Notes: generated by a model from the letters alone, not told the origin. 42,325 nucleotides of DNA from Nocardia carnea (GCF_029868855.1 NZ_JARWOV010000123.1:1-42325), one strand, 5' to 3'. Shown: positions 1-8,685, counted from the stretch's first letter. A program made the numbers and translations.

Positions 1-138
1 GGGTCGCCCGGTGAGCAGCGGTTCGGCCCGCTGGAGGCCATGGGTGAACTCGCGGCGCTCGCCGAGCTACGCGCTGCGACTCGCCGCCACGGCGCGCTGC
101 TGGCAGTGAACGACCGGGCGGATATCGCCCTGGCCGCC
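1..138 (+). pseudogene. thiE: thiE fragment (thiamine-phosphate synthase), internal piece only
   Basis: Frame 1 reads [13 protein letters not shown], then [17 protein letters not shown] recognise this as the stretch just after the QLRDKG motif of actinobacterial ThiE, where mycobacterial ThiE has GSPGELRFGPLQARDELAA and later [14 protein letters not shown]. ThiE joins the pyrimidine and thiazole halves of thiamine. Only about 45 residues are present. Homology stops abruptly near base 138, where GADVLHLGQ should follow, and the window begins mid-gene. No other thiamine gene is nearby. The adjoining sequence belongs to other genes in another frame and on the other strand, so I read this as a scrap joined at a contig end, not a functional gene. 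The identification rests on remembered family sequence. Confidence 0.6.
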
Positions 139-1124
139 GCGCACCCGCCGCGGCCACCGGCTTCGAAGAAGTCTCGGCACTGTTCCAGGGGTCCAAACAT
201 ATCGAATTCGAGCAGCGCAACCACAGCCTGATGTACCGCGAGGACGAAACCGACGGTGCGCCGCCGGCCGCGGCCGCGGCCCGGGTGCGGGATCGAGGCG
301 AGCAGGCCGGCGGTGTACGGGTGGCGGGGTGTGTAGAACAGCTGCTCGGCGTCGGCTTCTTCGATCACTTCGCCCGCGTACATGACGACCACGCGCCGGC
401 ACAGTTCGGCGACGACAGCGAGGTCGTGGGTGATGAACAACAACCCGATACCGGTCTGCTCCTGCAGGTCCCGCAGGAGATCGAGGATGGTTTGCTGCAC
501 CGTGACGTCGAGTGCGGTGGTGGGTTCGTCGGCGATGAGCAGCCGCGGGTTGCAGGCCATGACCATGGCGATCATGACGCGCTGGCACATTCCGCCGCTG
601 AAGGCGTGCGGATATTCGCGGACCCGTTCGGCGGCGCGGGGTACCTGGACCAGCTCGAGCATTTCCACTGCGCGGGCCATGGCGGCGCGGCGATCGAGGC
701 CGAGATGGCGGCGGACCGATTCGGCGATCTGGTCGCCCACGGTATAGGCGGGATTGAGGCTGCGGATGGGTTGCTGGAAGATCATGCCCATGCCGGTGCC
801 GCGGAGCGTGCGCCATTCCCGCGGCGGGAGCGCGGTGAGTTCGCGGCCTTCGAATTCCACGGAGCCACTGGATATACGGCCGCCGGTATGCGCGGTCAGG
901 CCCATGACCGCCAGGGAGGACACGGTTTTCCCGGAGCCGGATTCGCCGACCAGGGCCACGGATTCACCGGCGCCGACGTCGAAAGAGACACCGTCGACGA
1001 CGGTGGTCCAGCGGCCGCGGCCGGCGGGGAACTGCACGGTGAGGTCGCGTACTCGCAGCAGGGTCTCGGGGGCCGCGCCGGAGGCGGTGTCCGCCGGCTG
1101 GAGGCTGTCAGTTGCTACTGCCAT
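3..1124 (-). CDS. ABC transporter ATP-binding protein, oligopeptide/dipeptide type (3' end lost)
   Basis: ATPase subunit of the peptide/nickel (Opp/Dpp) importer family; it powers uptake with the two permeases encoded just upstream. It starts [13 protein letters not shown]. It shows Walker A GESGSGKT at about residue 60, the Q-loop, the signature SGGMCQR, Walker [13 protein letters not shown], the H-loop ITHD, and the family-typical [15 protein letters not shown]. Native homology ends near base 281 (about residue 281). The usual further 40-50 residues, including the cysteine-containing Opp tail, are absent. The frame happens to stay open to base 3, but bases 1-260 match other genes on the opposite strand, so the tail is spurious. 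The start overlaps the end of the permease gene by 17 bases, implying translational coupling. A second ATPase gene would be expected beyond the edge. Confidence 0.85.
   Translation of the reverse strand, partial: MAVATDSLQPADTASGAAPETLLRVRDLTVQFPAGRGRWTTVVDGVSFDVGAGESVALVGESGSGKTVSSLAVMGLTAHTGGRISSGSVEFEGRELTALPPREWRTLRGTGMGMIFQQPIRSLNPAYTVGDQIAESVRRHLGLDRRAAMARAVEMLELVQVPRAAERVREYPHAFSGGMCQRVMIAMVMACNPRLLIADEPTTALDVTVQQTILDLLRDLQEQTGIGLLFITHDLAVVAELCRRVVVMYAGEVIEEADAEQLFYTPRHPYTAGLLASIPHPGRGRGRRRTVGFVLAVHQAVVALLEFDMFGPLEQCRDFFEAGGRGGCAAARAISARSFTASSAPWRRVAARSSASAASSPMASSGPNRCSPGD
139..260 (+). pseudogene. fragment of a small actinobacterial protein (DUF6191-like?)
   Basis: In the frame starting at multiples of three, the bases encode [20 protein letters not shown] and then [17 protein letters not shown]. 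The composition is that of a real protein: acidic and amphipathic, unlike the proline- and arginine-rich shadow frames around it. It resembles the C-terminal part of short actinobacterial proteins of the DUF6191 type, which usually end soon after a D-G-x-P stretch and an 'IDLD(S/R)G' segment. Here that segment is missing because the sequence switches near base 261 to the reverse-strand ATPase gene. No start or stop is present. The family name is a weak recollection; that this is coding sequence foreign to the ATPase gene is firmer. Confidence 0.35.
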
Positions 1125-1986
1125 TGCGGCTCCTCGTCAGGGCTCGGCGCACGCCGTCACCGAGGTAGGTGAAGGCGAGCACGGTCAGGAAGATCATCAC
1201 GCCCGGGGGCCACACCAGGTGCGGGGCGAGTTGCATATTCGAGGCGGCGGTGCTGAGCATCGACCCCCAGCTCGCGGCGGGCGCCTCGGCGCCGAGACCC
1301 AGGAAGCTCAAGCTCGCTTCGGCGGCGACCGCGGTGCCGAGGGAGACCGAGACGACCAGGACGATCGGCGGCATCACATTCGGCAGGATGTGCCGGATGA
1401 TCGTCCGGGATGTCGTGCACCCCAGGGCGACGGAGGCCTCGATATAGGTGTCGCCGCGGACGTCCATGGTCGAGGCCCGGGCGACGCGGAAGAACCGGGG
1501 CGCCATCACCAGTCCCACCGCGAACATCGCGTTGGTGATCCCGGAACCCAGTACGGCGACGATCGTGATCGCCAGGACCAGGGACGGTGCGCTCATCAGG
1601 GCTTCCATGAGCCGGGTGAGCAGGGTGTCGACCCATCCGCCGCGGTAACCGGCGACCACTCCGAGGGGTAGTCCGAGGATCAGTGCCAGCGTCACCGCCT
1701 GCAGTGCCGCCGTCAACGAGATGCGGGCACCGAAGATCAACCGGCTCAGCGCGTCGCGACCGTAGTCGTCGGTGCCCAGCAGATGCCGGGCGTCGGGGGG
1801 TTGCAGCCGGTGCAGCAGATCCTGGGTGTACGGGTCGTGGGGTGCGATCACGGGCGCGAAGATCGCGACGAGGATGAGCGCGGCGACGAACAGCGCTGCG
1901 GCCGTGGCGGCGGGGCGGCGGCGCAGGAAGTCGAATACTCTACGGCCGACCCTGGGCCGGGTGTCTGCCGGTGTGGTCGCGGTCAT
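1108..1986 (-). CDS. ABC transporter permease, DppC/OppC-like
   Basis: Inner-membrane permease of a peptide-type importer, 292 residues. After a cytosolic arginine-rich start there is a first membrane segment (about residues 28-48). The family-specific periplasmic stretch follows (APHDPYTQDLLHRLQPP, then HLLGTDDYGRDALSRLIFGAR), then five further hydrophobic segments. The cytoplasmic EAA loop that contacts the ATPase reads EASVALGCTTSRTIIRHILP. LGTDxxGRDxxSR is diagnostic of the DppC side of the pair. The start codon overlaps the stop of the DppB-like gene (ATGA), and the ATPase gene overlaps its end, so the three are surely co-translated. Family assignment is firm; the substrate cannot be read from sequence. 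Confidence 0.93.
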   Translation of the reverse strand: MTATTPADTRPRVGRRVFDFLRRRPAATAAALFVAALILVAIFAPVIAPHDPYTQDLLHRLQPPDARHLLGTDDYGRDALSRLIFGARISLTAALQAVTLALILGLPLGVVAGYRGGWVDTLLTRLMEALMSAPSLVLAITIVAVLGSGITNAMFAVGLVMAPRFFRVARASTMDVRGDTYIEASVALGCTTSRTIIRHILPNVMPPIVLVVSVSLGTAVAAEASLSFLGLGAEAPAASWGSMLSTAASNMQLAPHLVWPPGVMIFLTVLAFTYLGDGVRRALTRSRNGSSN

Positions 1987-2924
1987 GAGCGCACCTTCGG
2001 GTTGAAGTAGCCGTAGGAGATATCGACGACCAGATTGACGAGGATGACGACGACCGTGGTGAACAGGACGAAGCCGAGAAGTACCGGGACGTCGTGGTTC
2101 TGGACACTGTTGACCGCCAGGCTACCCAGACCGGGCATGTTGTAGATGATCTCGATGGTGACCGCGCCGCCGAGCACTTCGGAGACCCGGAAACCCAGCA
2201 CGGTCACTACCGGGATGCAGGCGTTCTTGAGCCCGTGTTTCCCGACCACGCTCGCCCGGGACAGTCCGCGCGCTTCGGCGTTGAGGATGTAGTCACTGCC
2301 GAGTACCCGGCCGAGCGCGGACCGCAGCTGCAGGGTCACCTCGGCGGCGGGGAGCAGCGCCAACGCGACTCCGGGCAGCACCAGATGCTGGAACCACGGC
2401 ACCACTCCCTCTGATATCGGGACGTAGCCGAACGCGGGAAATATCTGATGCGTGACGGCGAGCAGCAGGACCAGGACCAGTCCGAACCAGAAGGCGGGGA
2501 CGGCGATCGCCACCGAGGCCAGGGCGTTGATCCCCCGGTCGACCACACCGCCCGGCCGCAGCGCGCCCAGGATGCCCAAGACCAGACCGATGGTCACGGC
2601 CAGCACCATCGCGAACAGCACCAGCGACAAGGTCGTGGCTATTCTCCGGCCCAGCAATTCGGCTACCGTCTGGTTCGACCACAGTGACATTCCGAGGTCG
2701 CCGCGTAACGCCGACCCGACCCAGTCGAGGTATCGCATAAAGACGTTCTCGTCGAGGTTGAGGTTCTCGCGTAGTTCCCGCAACCGTTTCGGTGTCGCGT
2801 TCTCCCCCGCCAGCACCACCGCCGGATCGCCCGGAGCCAGGTCCATCAACAGAAATATCAGCAGCGGAACGATCAGCAGCAGCGGAATCGCCGCCAATAA
2901 CCGCTGCCCGGCATAACGCAGCAC
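1983..2924 (-). CDS. ABC transporter permease, DppB/OppB-like
   Basis: Partner permease of the same importer, 313 residues. It begins with the typical LRYAGQRLLAAIPLLLIVPLLIF, i.e. a short positively charged start followed at once by a membrane helix. It carries the DppB hallmark APGDPAVVLAGENAT and DENVFMRYLDWVGSALRGD. The EAA loop reads EARGLSRASVVGKHGLKN, and the C-terminal helices follow. I take a GTG start at 2924, preceded by GAGGAG. It lies 25 bases downstream of the binding-protein stop and overlaps the DppC-like gene by four bases. The order binding protein, DppB, DppC, ATPase is standard for this family. Confidence 0.93.
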   Translation of the reverse strand: MLRYAGQRLLAAIPLLLIVPLLIFLLMDLAPGDPAVVLAGENATPKRLRELRENLNLDENVFMRYLDWVGSALRGDLGMSLWSNQTVAELLGRRIATTLSLVLFAMVLAVTIGLVLGILGALRPGGVVDRGINALASVAIAVPAFWFGLVLVLLLAVTHQIFPAFGYVPISEGVVPWFQHLVLPGVALALLPAAEVTLQLRSALGRVLGSDYILNAEARGLSRASVVGKHGLKNACIPVVTVLGFRVSEVLGGAVTIEIIYNMPGLGSLAVNSVQNHDVPVLLGFVLFTTVVVILVNLVVDISYGYFNPKVRS

Positions 2925-2949
2925 AGGATCTCCTCATCATTCCGGCGGA

Positions 2950-4524
2950 CTATTCGGTCATTGCCACATGGCGGAGGTCGAAGATTCCGAGATCCGCCCA
3001 CGGGATGTCTTGTGCGCCGACGACCTGGCTGGTGAACAGCGTGGCGTTGGTCTGATTGCAGATGGGGACGAACATCGCTTCTTTCAGCGTGAGGTCCCAG
3101 GCCCGGTGGTACAGCGGGGCGCGCTGTTGCTCTGTCAGGGTGGGGTCGGCCGCCCGGGTCACCAGGTCCCGGATCTGCCGGTTGCCGTTGGCGAGGGCGT
3201 AGGCACCGAACAGGAAGGTGTTCACGGTCTCCGCGGGATCGACCTTCGCGTTGAAACTGTTGGACACCATCGACGCGAAATCGCCGGCCATGTACCGGGG
3301 TTCGTTCTGCGTGTTGGGAACCGGGTTGAGGTCGGTGTCGATACCGGCTCGGGACAGGCTCGATTGCAGGACGTTCGCGGTTTTCTCGGTGTTGGTGCCG
3401 GCGGCGAAGGTCAGCGTCACGTGGGCTCCGCCGGCCGCCTGCACCAGGGCCCTGGCCTTGTCCGGATCGTAGTGATACGGGTAGGTGTAGTTTTCGTCCG
3501 CGGGCCAGCTTCCCGCCGGATACAGCTGCCGGTGGGGTGTGCATGTTCCGGAGAACAGGGCGCTGACGGCTTCGGGGTCGATGGCGGCGGCGACGGCCTG
3601 CCGGACCTCCGGTTTCGCGAGGTCGCCGTCGGGCCGCATATACAGGCCGAGCACATTGCGGAAGACGACCTCGTCGACGCCCACGGTGCGGTTGCGCCCC
3701 AGCGTCTGTGCTTCGATCACTTCGTTGGCGGAGCTGACCCAGCTCAGATCGGTCATCCCCGTTTTCATCCCGTTCAAGCGGGTTCGGGCGTCGGGTATCC
3801 ATTCGAATTCGATCCCGGCCAGTCGCCCGGCCTCGGGGTCCCAGTTGGGGCCGCCGTCGGCCCGGGCCAGCGACAGTGATTCCTCGGGCACGTATTCGGT
3901 GACCACATAGGCTCCGGAGCCGGCGGTGCCGGGACCGTTGCGGATATCGGTGCCGGCGGCGATCGCTTTCGGGCTGATCATCATTCCGACGTTGGTGCTG
4001 AACACTCCCGGCAGTTCCACGCCGGTTCCGGGCCGCAGATGCAGGCGGACGGTGTAGTTGTCGGCTTCCTCGACCGAGGTGATGTTTTGCAGGGCGTCGG
4101 CGACCGTGCTGCCTTCCATGTTCTGGCCCCGGTGGATATTGGCGGCCACGGCCGCGGCATCGAACGCTGCGCCGTCGTGGAATGAGACATCGCTGCGGAG
4201 TTTCAACTCCAGATATGAGCCGTCACGGGCGAACTGCCAGGATTTCGCCAGTCCGGGTATCAGATTGCCGGACTTGTCGACGGTGGTGAGCCGGTCGAAC
4301 AGAACGGTCAAGTACCCCCAGCCGCCGTAGCTCGTCTGCAGGTAGGGGTCCAGGTTCCTGGTCGGGGAACTGCTGGTGACCCGCAGGACAGCGTCCGGAT
4401 CGATATCGCCGACCGGGCCGCCGAAACCGCCGTCGATCGGGCCGCCCCCGCAACCGGCCACGACCAGCGTCGCCACGGCCGCGGCCAGCAGATGCCGGGC
4501 ACGGCGAAACCTTCTGCGGTTCAT
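2950..4524 (-). CDS. ABC transporter substrate-binding lipoprotein, family 5 (peptide/nickel type)
   Basis: Solute-binding protein of the importer, 524 residues. The ATG at 4524 is preceded by GAAAGGA at good spacing; an in-frame ATG six codons upstream lacks a site. The N terminus is a lipoprotein signal: arginine-rich start, alanine/leucine core, and lipobox VVAGC with the cysteine near residue 25. The mature part has the SBP_bac_5 layout, including LDPYLQTSYGGWGYLTVLFDRL, LAKSWQFARDGSYLELKLRSDVSFHDG, a central VRQAVAAAIDPEAV and a C-terminal hinge. Ligands of this family range from peptides to sugars and metal chelates. The neighbouring catabolic block (5.4-12.5 kb) suggests a carbon source rather than a nutrient peptide, but that is inference. 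Confidence 0.93.
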   Translation of the reverse strand: MNRRRFRRARHLLAAAVATLVVAGCGGGPIDGGFGGPVGDIDPDAVLRVTSSSPTRNLDPYLQTSYGGWGYLTVLFDRLTTVDKSGNLIPGLAKSWQFARDGSYLELKLRSDVSFHDGAAFDAAAVAANIHRGQNMEGSTVADALQNITSVEEADNYTVRLHLRPGTGVELPGVFSTNVGMMISPKAIAAGTDIRNGPGTAGSGAYVVTEYVPEESLSLARADGGPNWDPEAGRLAGIEFEWIPDARTRLNGMKTGMTDLSWVSSANEVIEAQTLGRNRTVGVDEVVFRNVLGLYMRPDGDLAKPEVRQAVAAAIDPEAVSALFSGTCTPHRQLYPAGSWPADENYTYPYHYDPDKARALVQAAGGAHVTLTFAAGTNTEKTANVLQSSLSRAGIDTDLNPVPNTQNEPRYMAGDFASMVSNSFNAKVDPAETVNTFLFGAYALANGNRQIRDLVTRAADPTLTEQQRAPLYHRAWDLTLKEAMFVPICNQTNATLFTSQVVGAQDIPWADLGIFDLRHVAMTE

Positions 4525-4881
4525 GGGGTTCCTTTCACGCAAGAGTTGAGCTTTCGGTCGGGCTGCCGGTGGGTGCGGACTGCGCTCGTATCGGAACTCG
4601 CCCGGTCACGTGGGGATATGGGTCGGTATGTGGCTGCGCGGGTGAGGTCTACGGCGGGTGGGTCGGCGCGGGAGGTCACCCGGAGGTTTCGTGGTCGCTG
4701 CCGGTGTCCGTGCGGACCGGGACTCGCCGTTGGCGTCGATGTCTGCACGTCCCCGGCTGGGGATCGCCGGGTTCGGCGCGGGTCGCCGCCGGTTCGGGCC
4801 GGGGTTGCTACCGGAGGTCGTTCACCGATGGGTGGGCCGCGCCGGTTTCCGGGTATCGCGATACCGGCGCGAGGGTGCCGC

Positions 4882-5001
4882 TCACCACGCTTTCGACTGC
4901 TGCCGAACGGGTTCCGGCCGGTGGCCGCCGCGGTCGTCGTTGTGTCGCTGTTCCGACGAGGGGACCGACGGAATTGCCGCATTGAATGAACCGAGACCCA
5001 T
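4882..5001 (-). CDS. possible 39-residue leader ORF upstream of the transporter operon
   Basis: An ATG at 5001 follows a strong ribosome site (AAGGAGAG, 7 bases away). It opens a 39-codon frame beginning MGLGSFNAAIPSVP and ending QQSKAW before TGA. The product is hydrophilic, with no signal peptide, membrane helix or known motif. It sits between the CCAAGCA half-sites (5019-5084) and the binding-protein gene, about 360 bases before that gene, so it would be the first translated unit of the transcript. It may be a regulatory leader peptide, the decayed remains of a gene, or chance. The ribosome site is the main support; no homologue is known to me. Confidence 0.25.
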   Translation of the reverse strand: MGLGSFNAAIPSVPSSEQRHNDDRGGHRPEPVRQQSKAW

Positions 5002-5018
5002 GCTCTCTCCTTGCATGC

Positions 5019-5084
5019 TGCTTGGCTATCAGCGCCCACCACAGAGACCAAGCAAAGTTAGGGCACTCCAAAGCACTTGCTTGG
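5019..5084. promoter_or_regulatory. CCAAGCA/TGCTTGG half-site cluster before the transporter operon
   Basis: The heptamer TGCTTGG occurs at 5019-5025, its complement CCAAGCA at 5048-5054, and TGCTTGG again at 5078-5084. The last is part of CCAAAGCACTTGCTTGG (5068-5084). The same CCAAGCA core forms the near-palindrome at 9640-9657 before the SDR-synthetase genes. Three copies in 66 bases, in alternating orientation, are typical of a TetR-type operator region. I infer that one regulator controls both transporter and catabolic genes. The regulator is not identified in this window. Confidence 0.45.
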
Positions 5085-5453
5085 TTGGAACGTTAGATGG
5101 ATCACAGCGGCCTGTCAACGGTTTCCCGGATATCCCACGCCGAAAACGCCGAAGCGTGCCGTAACCCGGGACGCAATCACGAAAAATCAAACCCTGTGCA
5201 ATAAAAGCGATCAGCTATCACATGGACGACCCGGCACACCCGGGGATCCGGCCGGGAAACCCGACGACGCGGCCGAGAGCACCGGAAACGATCCGGCGCT
5301 CACCGTCCCGGAGCACATAACCCGCGAGCTCGAGTAAGCCGTCCAGGAGCTACGCCTACAGCAAGGCCGACGAGCCGCGGCGCGGTGAGACCGGAATGCC
5401 GGGTGGCGGCCCGATTCGACGGCCGCGGGAGCCGGCCGCCTTCTCGCCTCCGA

Positions 5454-6170
5454 TCATTCACCCACCCGGCCGGGTACTTCGGGCGCGCTCCGCCGGGAAA
5501 CCGGCTCTGCCGCCGCGCGGGGCCGCGGGACGGTTTTGTCGATGAACAGCGCCTCGACAGAGACACACAGCGCACCGTCCGCAGTATGGATCGCACCGAC
5601 AGAGTCGATCTTGTTGCCGTTCTGCGACACCGTCCGGCCGCTGACGGTGAGCGGCACGAACAACGGTGTCGGGCGGTGGTATCGCACATTCAACTGCGCG
5701 GTGGGGCCGTTGCAGCCGGCCCACGTATTGGCGACCCCGAGCGTGTGGTCGAGCAGTTGCGCGGCCACTCCCCCGTGTACGTGCCCCGGCGGGCCCTGAT
5801 ACGGGATCGTCAGGGTCACCACACCGTCGACCGATCCGTCGGCCCGGCCGGTGAGTACGAGTGGCGGCGCGATCGCGTTCTCCGGGCCGGTCACCGGGTC
5901 ATGACGTGTGACACCCTCACCGTGCCACATGTCCACCAGACGTTCGGCCACCTCCGGAGCGTGCTGCTCGAGATGGTCGGCGATACTGTCCAGCTCCTCC
6001 GCCACCCGATCGAGGTTGGCGTTCGCGCGGTCGGTGCGCAGCAATGCGTCGATCACGCGCCGCGCTGCCGCTGTCGCACGATCGACAGGTGTGTCCCGGG
6101 GTGCCGAGGTCAGTACTGTGCCGTCGGCCGCGGTGCGCACGGTGGGACGGGCCGGCGGGTCATAACTCAT
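5454..6170 (-). CDS. hotdog-fold thioesterase (PaaI-like)
   Basis: Predicted acyl-CoA thioesterase, 238 residues. The start is ATG at 6170 (MSYDPPARP), preceded by AGGGAG; the open frame reaching further upstream has a shadow-like composition. The N-terminal ~100 residues form a helical extension containing LLRTDRANANLDRVAEELD. The hotdog domain follows, with PYQGPPGHVHGGVAAQLLDH, the helix-start signature of PaaI-type thioesterases (HGG and a following acidic residue), then GPTAQLNVRYHRPTPL and a last strand GALCVSVEALFI. It faces away from the SnoaL-like gene across a 291-base divergent gap. Hydrolysis of a CoA ester from the neighbouring synthetase pathway is plausible but unproven. Confidence 0.85.
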   Translation of the reverse strand: MSYDPPARPTVRTAADGTVLTSAPRDTPVDRATAAARRVIDALLRTDRANANLDRVAEELDSIADHLEQHAPEVAERLVDMWHGEGVTRHDPVTGPENAIAPPLVLTGRADGSVDGVVTLTIPYQGPPGHVHGGVAAQLLDHTLGVANTWAGCNGPTAQLNVRYHRPTPLFVPLTVSGRTVSQNGNKIDSVGAIHTADGALCVSVEALFIDKTVPRPRAAAEPVSRRSAPEVPGRVGE

Positions 6171-6461
6171 CGGGTCTCCCTGGGTTCGGCGAGCGGGTGT
6201 TCCTACTCCCACTCGTTTGCGGGGCCTGGTGTATCTCGGCGAATCGGACGCTAATCCGCGGGCCGGTTCCGGGCCTGCCGGGGTCTCACCCACCGGAAAT
6301 ACCCGTTCCCTTCGGGGTGCGGGCGGGTTGAGATGGGGCCACGGAAACCGGGTTCGGCCTTCTCGGCACTGCGTCTGCCGCGCGGCCGTATCCGGCCGGG
6401 GCGAAGCGGCTGCTCGACTGGATGATCAGGTCCGGGCACGGATGACAGAAGGAGTAGCGCG

Positions 6462-6965
6462 GTGACGACCGACGCAGTGCAGGAACTACTGCACAAACAG
6501 GCCATCTACGAGGTCGTACTGCGCTACTGCCGCGGTATCGACCGGCTCGACTTCGACCTGGTGCGCGACGCCTACCACCCCGGTGGGATCGACCATCACA
6601 CCGGATTCGACGGCACGGTGGACGAATTCATCGAATGGGTGCGCCCGAAGCTCCGCGCGCTCGGCGGCACCATGCACCACATCGGCAATCACCTGGTGGA
6701 ACTGCACGGCAACCTGGCGATCAGCGAATCGTATTCCACGGCGGCCCATTGGGGCGCGTCCGGCCACGACGATTTCACCAGCGGTTGCCGCTATGTCGAT
6801 CTGATGGAACTGCGCCACGGCAGATGGGCCATCGCCGAACGGTGGGCGGTACGCGAATGGACCCGTTCCGACGCCGGCAGGCTCACCGAACCCGAGGGAC
6901 ACGGGCCCCGCGGCCGGCGGGACACTTCGGATCCACTACACCTGCTGCGGGCACGGATCCGCTAG
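6462..6965 (+). CDS. SnoaL-like / NTF2-fold protein
   Basis: A 167-residue protein with the SnoaL-like polyketide-cyclase/dehydratase fold. GTG start at 6462, with AGAAGGAG eight bases upstream. The N terminus QELLHKQAIYEVVLRYCRGI, then DRLDFDLVRDAYHPGGIDHH, is typical of the SnoaL_4 group, whose members often act as dehydratases or isomerases or bind small aromatic and steroid ligands. The middle reads GGTMHHIGNHLVELHG and the end YVDLMELRHGRWAIAERWAV. It is the only plus-strand gene of the catabolic block and converges on the acyl-CoA synthetase gene. The exact reaction cannot be deduced. Confidence 0.82.
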   Translation: MTTDAVQELLHKQAIYEVVLRYCRGIDRLDFDLVRDAYHPGGIDHHTGFDGTVDEFIEWVRPKLRALGGTMHHIGNHLVELHGNLAISESYSTAAHWGASGHDDFTSGCRYVDLMELRHGRWAIAERWAVREWTRSDAGRLTEPEGHGPRGRRDTSDPLHLLRARIR

Positions 6966-6997
6966 CTCGACGACGCCGCTACGACCGTATGAGCGCC

Positions 6998-7014
6998 GCC
7001 GCAGATCCTGCGGC
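6998..7014. terminator. hairpin between convergent genes
   Basis: Perfect 7-bp inverted repeat, GCCGCAG and CTGCGGC, around a 3-base ATC loop. It lies in the 64-base gap between the convergent SnoaL-like gene (ends 6965) and the synthetase gene (ends 7030). There is no T-tract, as is common for actinobacterial hairpin terminators. Position and symmetry support a terminator for either strand. Confidence 0.5.
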
Positions 7015-7029
7015 CCCGGGCGAGTTCGT

Positions 7030-8685
7030 TCAGCTGCCGCCCGCATACGCCCCGACGACCTCGAGTCGTTTCACCTTCCCGGTGGCGTTACGGGGCAGCG
7101 GTTCGGTCGTGATCTCCCACCGGGTGGGCACCTTGTACCGGGCGATCCGCTCGCCGACGAACGCGCTCAACTCCGCGGTGCTCACCGCGTCCGCTCCCCT
7201 GGTGACCACCACCGCGCACACCTCTTGACCGAGGTCCGCATGCGGGACACCGAGGACGGCGCATTCCCGTACTGCGGGGTGTTCGCTCAACGCGTTCTCG
7301 ACCTCGATCGGGTAGACGTTCTCCCCGCCGCGCAGGATCAGATCCGACCGCCGGCTGCTCACCCACAGATAGCCGTCGTTCATCGTGCCCAGGTCGCCGG
7401 TGCGCATCCAGCCGTCCGCGGCGATCGTGGCGGCGGTGGCCTCCGGGTTGTTCCAGTAACCGAGCATCACGAGCGGGCCGCGCAGGCAGATCTCGCCTTC
7501 GATGCCGTCCGGCACCGGCCTGCCGTGCTCGTCCCGGATCTGCACACTCATCGTCGGTACCGGGGTGCCGACGGTATCGGGCCGCTCCTGCAGGTCGGCC
7601 GCGGTCGCGAAGGTCGCCGCCGTCGAGGATTCGGTGAGGCCGTAGCTTGTTCCCAGCGACCGTCCGGCGACGGGAAGCACCTCCCGCAGCCGCTTTTTGA
7701 ACGACGCGGAGGACGGTGCGCTGTTCACCGAGATCGTGCGCAGCGACGACAGGTCGTATCCCGACAAGTCCCCGTGTTCCAGGAGACGGTGCAGCATGGT
7801 CGGCACCGCACCCCAGTTGGTGACGCGCTCGGTCTCGATGAGCCGCAGCACCCGGGCGATCTCGAAGCGGCCGGTGTGGATCACCGCGGTATCGCCGAAC
7901 GCGAGCCGGGGGACGGCGAGATTGTGCAGCGCCGCGATATGGAACAGCGGGGTGGCCAGCAAGAACCGGCGAGGCCCCGGGGCGCTGCCCAGTTCGGCGG
8001 CGACGGCATCGCTCAACCGGTAGAAGTCGACCGCGGCGATCATGTTTCGGTGGGAATGCACGGCACCCTTCGGGCGTCCGGTGGTGCCGCTGGTGTAGAG
8101 GATGACCGCCGGATCGTCCTCGTCGATATCGGTTACCGGCAACGGTACCCCCGCCGTGGCCGTGGCCAGCCGCGGAATATCCGTCTCGATCGACAACACC
8201 GGCACCTCGACCGAGCCCAGTAGCGTCCGGCGCGGTTCGTCGGCGACAACGAGCGCCGGCGTGCAATGCTGCATCCCGTAGGCGATTTCGCGCGCGGACC
8301 ACAGAGAGTTCATTCCCACGGCGACGGCGCCGAGCGAGGTCGCCGCCCAGAACGTGAGAATCCATTCCGCGCGGTTGGCGGCGAGGATCGCCACCCGGTC
8401 ACCTTTGCCTATCCCGTAGTTCGTGCGTAGCGCATGGCTCAACGAGGCGACGCGGTCGAGATGTTCGGTGAAACTCCACCGGGTGTCCCCGCAGACGAGG
8501 TATTCACTGTCGCCGTAGCGGGCCGATTCGATCAGCAGTTCCGGCAGGGCATGCCTGCGGTGCCGGAACACCGGCATGGGATTTCCGCGAACCGGCTCCT
8601 GCGTGATCTCGAGGTCGGCACCGGGAGCGGTGAGGCGGGCCGTGACGGCCGCGCGGGGGCCGGGGGTCGTCGATCGATCGGACAT
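7030..8685 (-). CDS. acyl-CoA synthetase (class I AMP-forming ligase)
   Basis: Activates a carboxylic acid as its CoA thioester through an acyl-adenylate; 551 residues, full length for the family. The P-loop reads ILYTSGTTGRPKGAVHSHRN (about residues 193-212). Later motifs are GTSYGLTESS, the gating sequence GWMRTGDLGTMNDGYLWVSS, RRSDLILRGGENVYPIEVEN, and the C-terminal PRNATGKVKRLE carrying the catalytic lysine. The overall pattern is FadD/medium-chain-like rather than a specific aryl-CoA ligase. It lies 63 bases downstream of the SDR gene on the same strand and is probably co-transcribed. The substrate is unknown; the neighbouring SDR, aldolase-like and amidohydrolase genes suggest an oxidised ring or acyl intermediate. 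Confidence 0.92.
   Translation of the reverse strand: MSDRSTTPGPRAAVTARLTAPGADLEITQEPVRGNPMPVFRHRRHALPELLIESARYGDSEYLVCGDTRWSFTEHLDRVASLSHALRTNYGIGKGDRVAILAANRAEWILTFWAATSLGAVAVGMNSLWSAREIAYGMQHCTPALVVADEPRRTLLGSVEVPVLSIETDIPRLATATAGVPLPVTDIDEDDPAVILYTSGTTGRPKGAVHSHRNMIAAVDFYRLSDAVAAELGSAPGPRRFLLATPLFHIAALHNLAVPRLAFGDTAVIHTGRFEIARVLRLIETERVTNWGAVPTMLHRLLEHGDLSGYDLSSLRTISVNSAPSSASFKKRLREVLPVAGRSLGTSYGLTESSTAATFATAADLQERPDTVGTPVPTMSVQIRDEHGRPVPDGIEGEICLRGPLVMLGYWNNPEATAATIAADGWMRTGDLGTMNDGYLWVSSRRSDLILRGGENVYPIEVENALSEHPAVRECAVLGVPHADLGQEVCAVVVTRGADAVSTAELSAFVGERIARYKVPTRWEITTEPLPRNATGKVKRLEVVGAYAGGS

Larger units (their letters stand above)
4525..5453. other. 929-base gene-poor region upstream of the transporter operon
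   Basis: Apart from the 39-codon frame at 5001-4882 and the half-site cluster at 5019-5084, I see no convincing gene on either strand. The longer frames here are arginine/proline-rich shadows. Bases 5100-5230 are noticeably more AT-rich than the surroundings (for example the stretch around CACGAAAAATC and CAATAAAAGC), as expected near promoters. Bases 4525-4880 would be a long 5' leader of the transporter mRNA; I found no known riboswitch signature in it. Confidence 0.5.

Noticed and set aside
231..1172. 313-codon plus-strand frame opposite the transporter ATPase
   Set aside because: It is antisense to clear Walker A, signature and Walker B motifs and has shadow-like composition. Only its first ~10 codons belong to the DUF6191-like scrap.
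5077..5337. Plus-strand frame ending in LTVPEHITRELE
   Set aside because: The end looks protein-like, but the frame begins inside the operator cluster at a TTG and has no ribosome site or recognisable domain.
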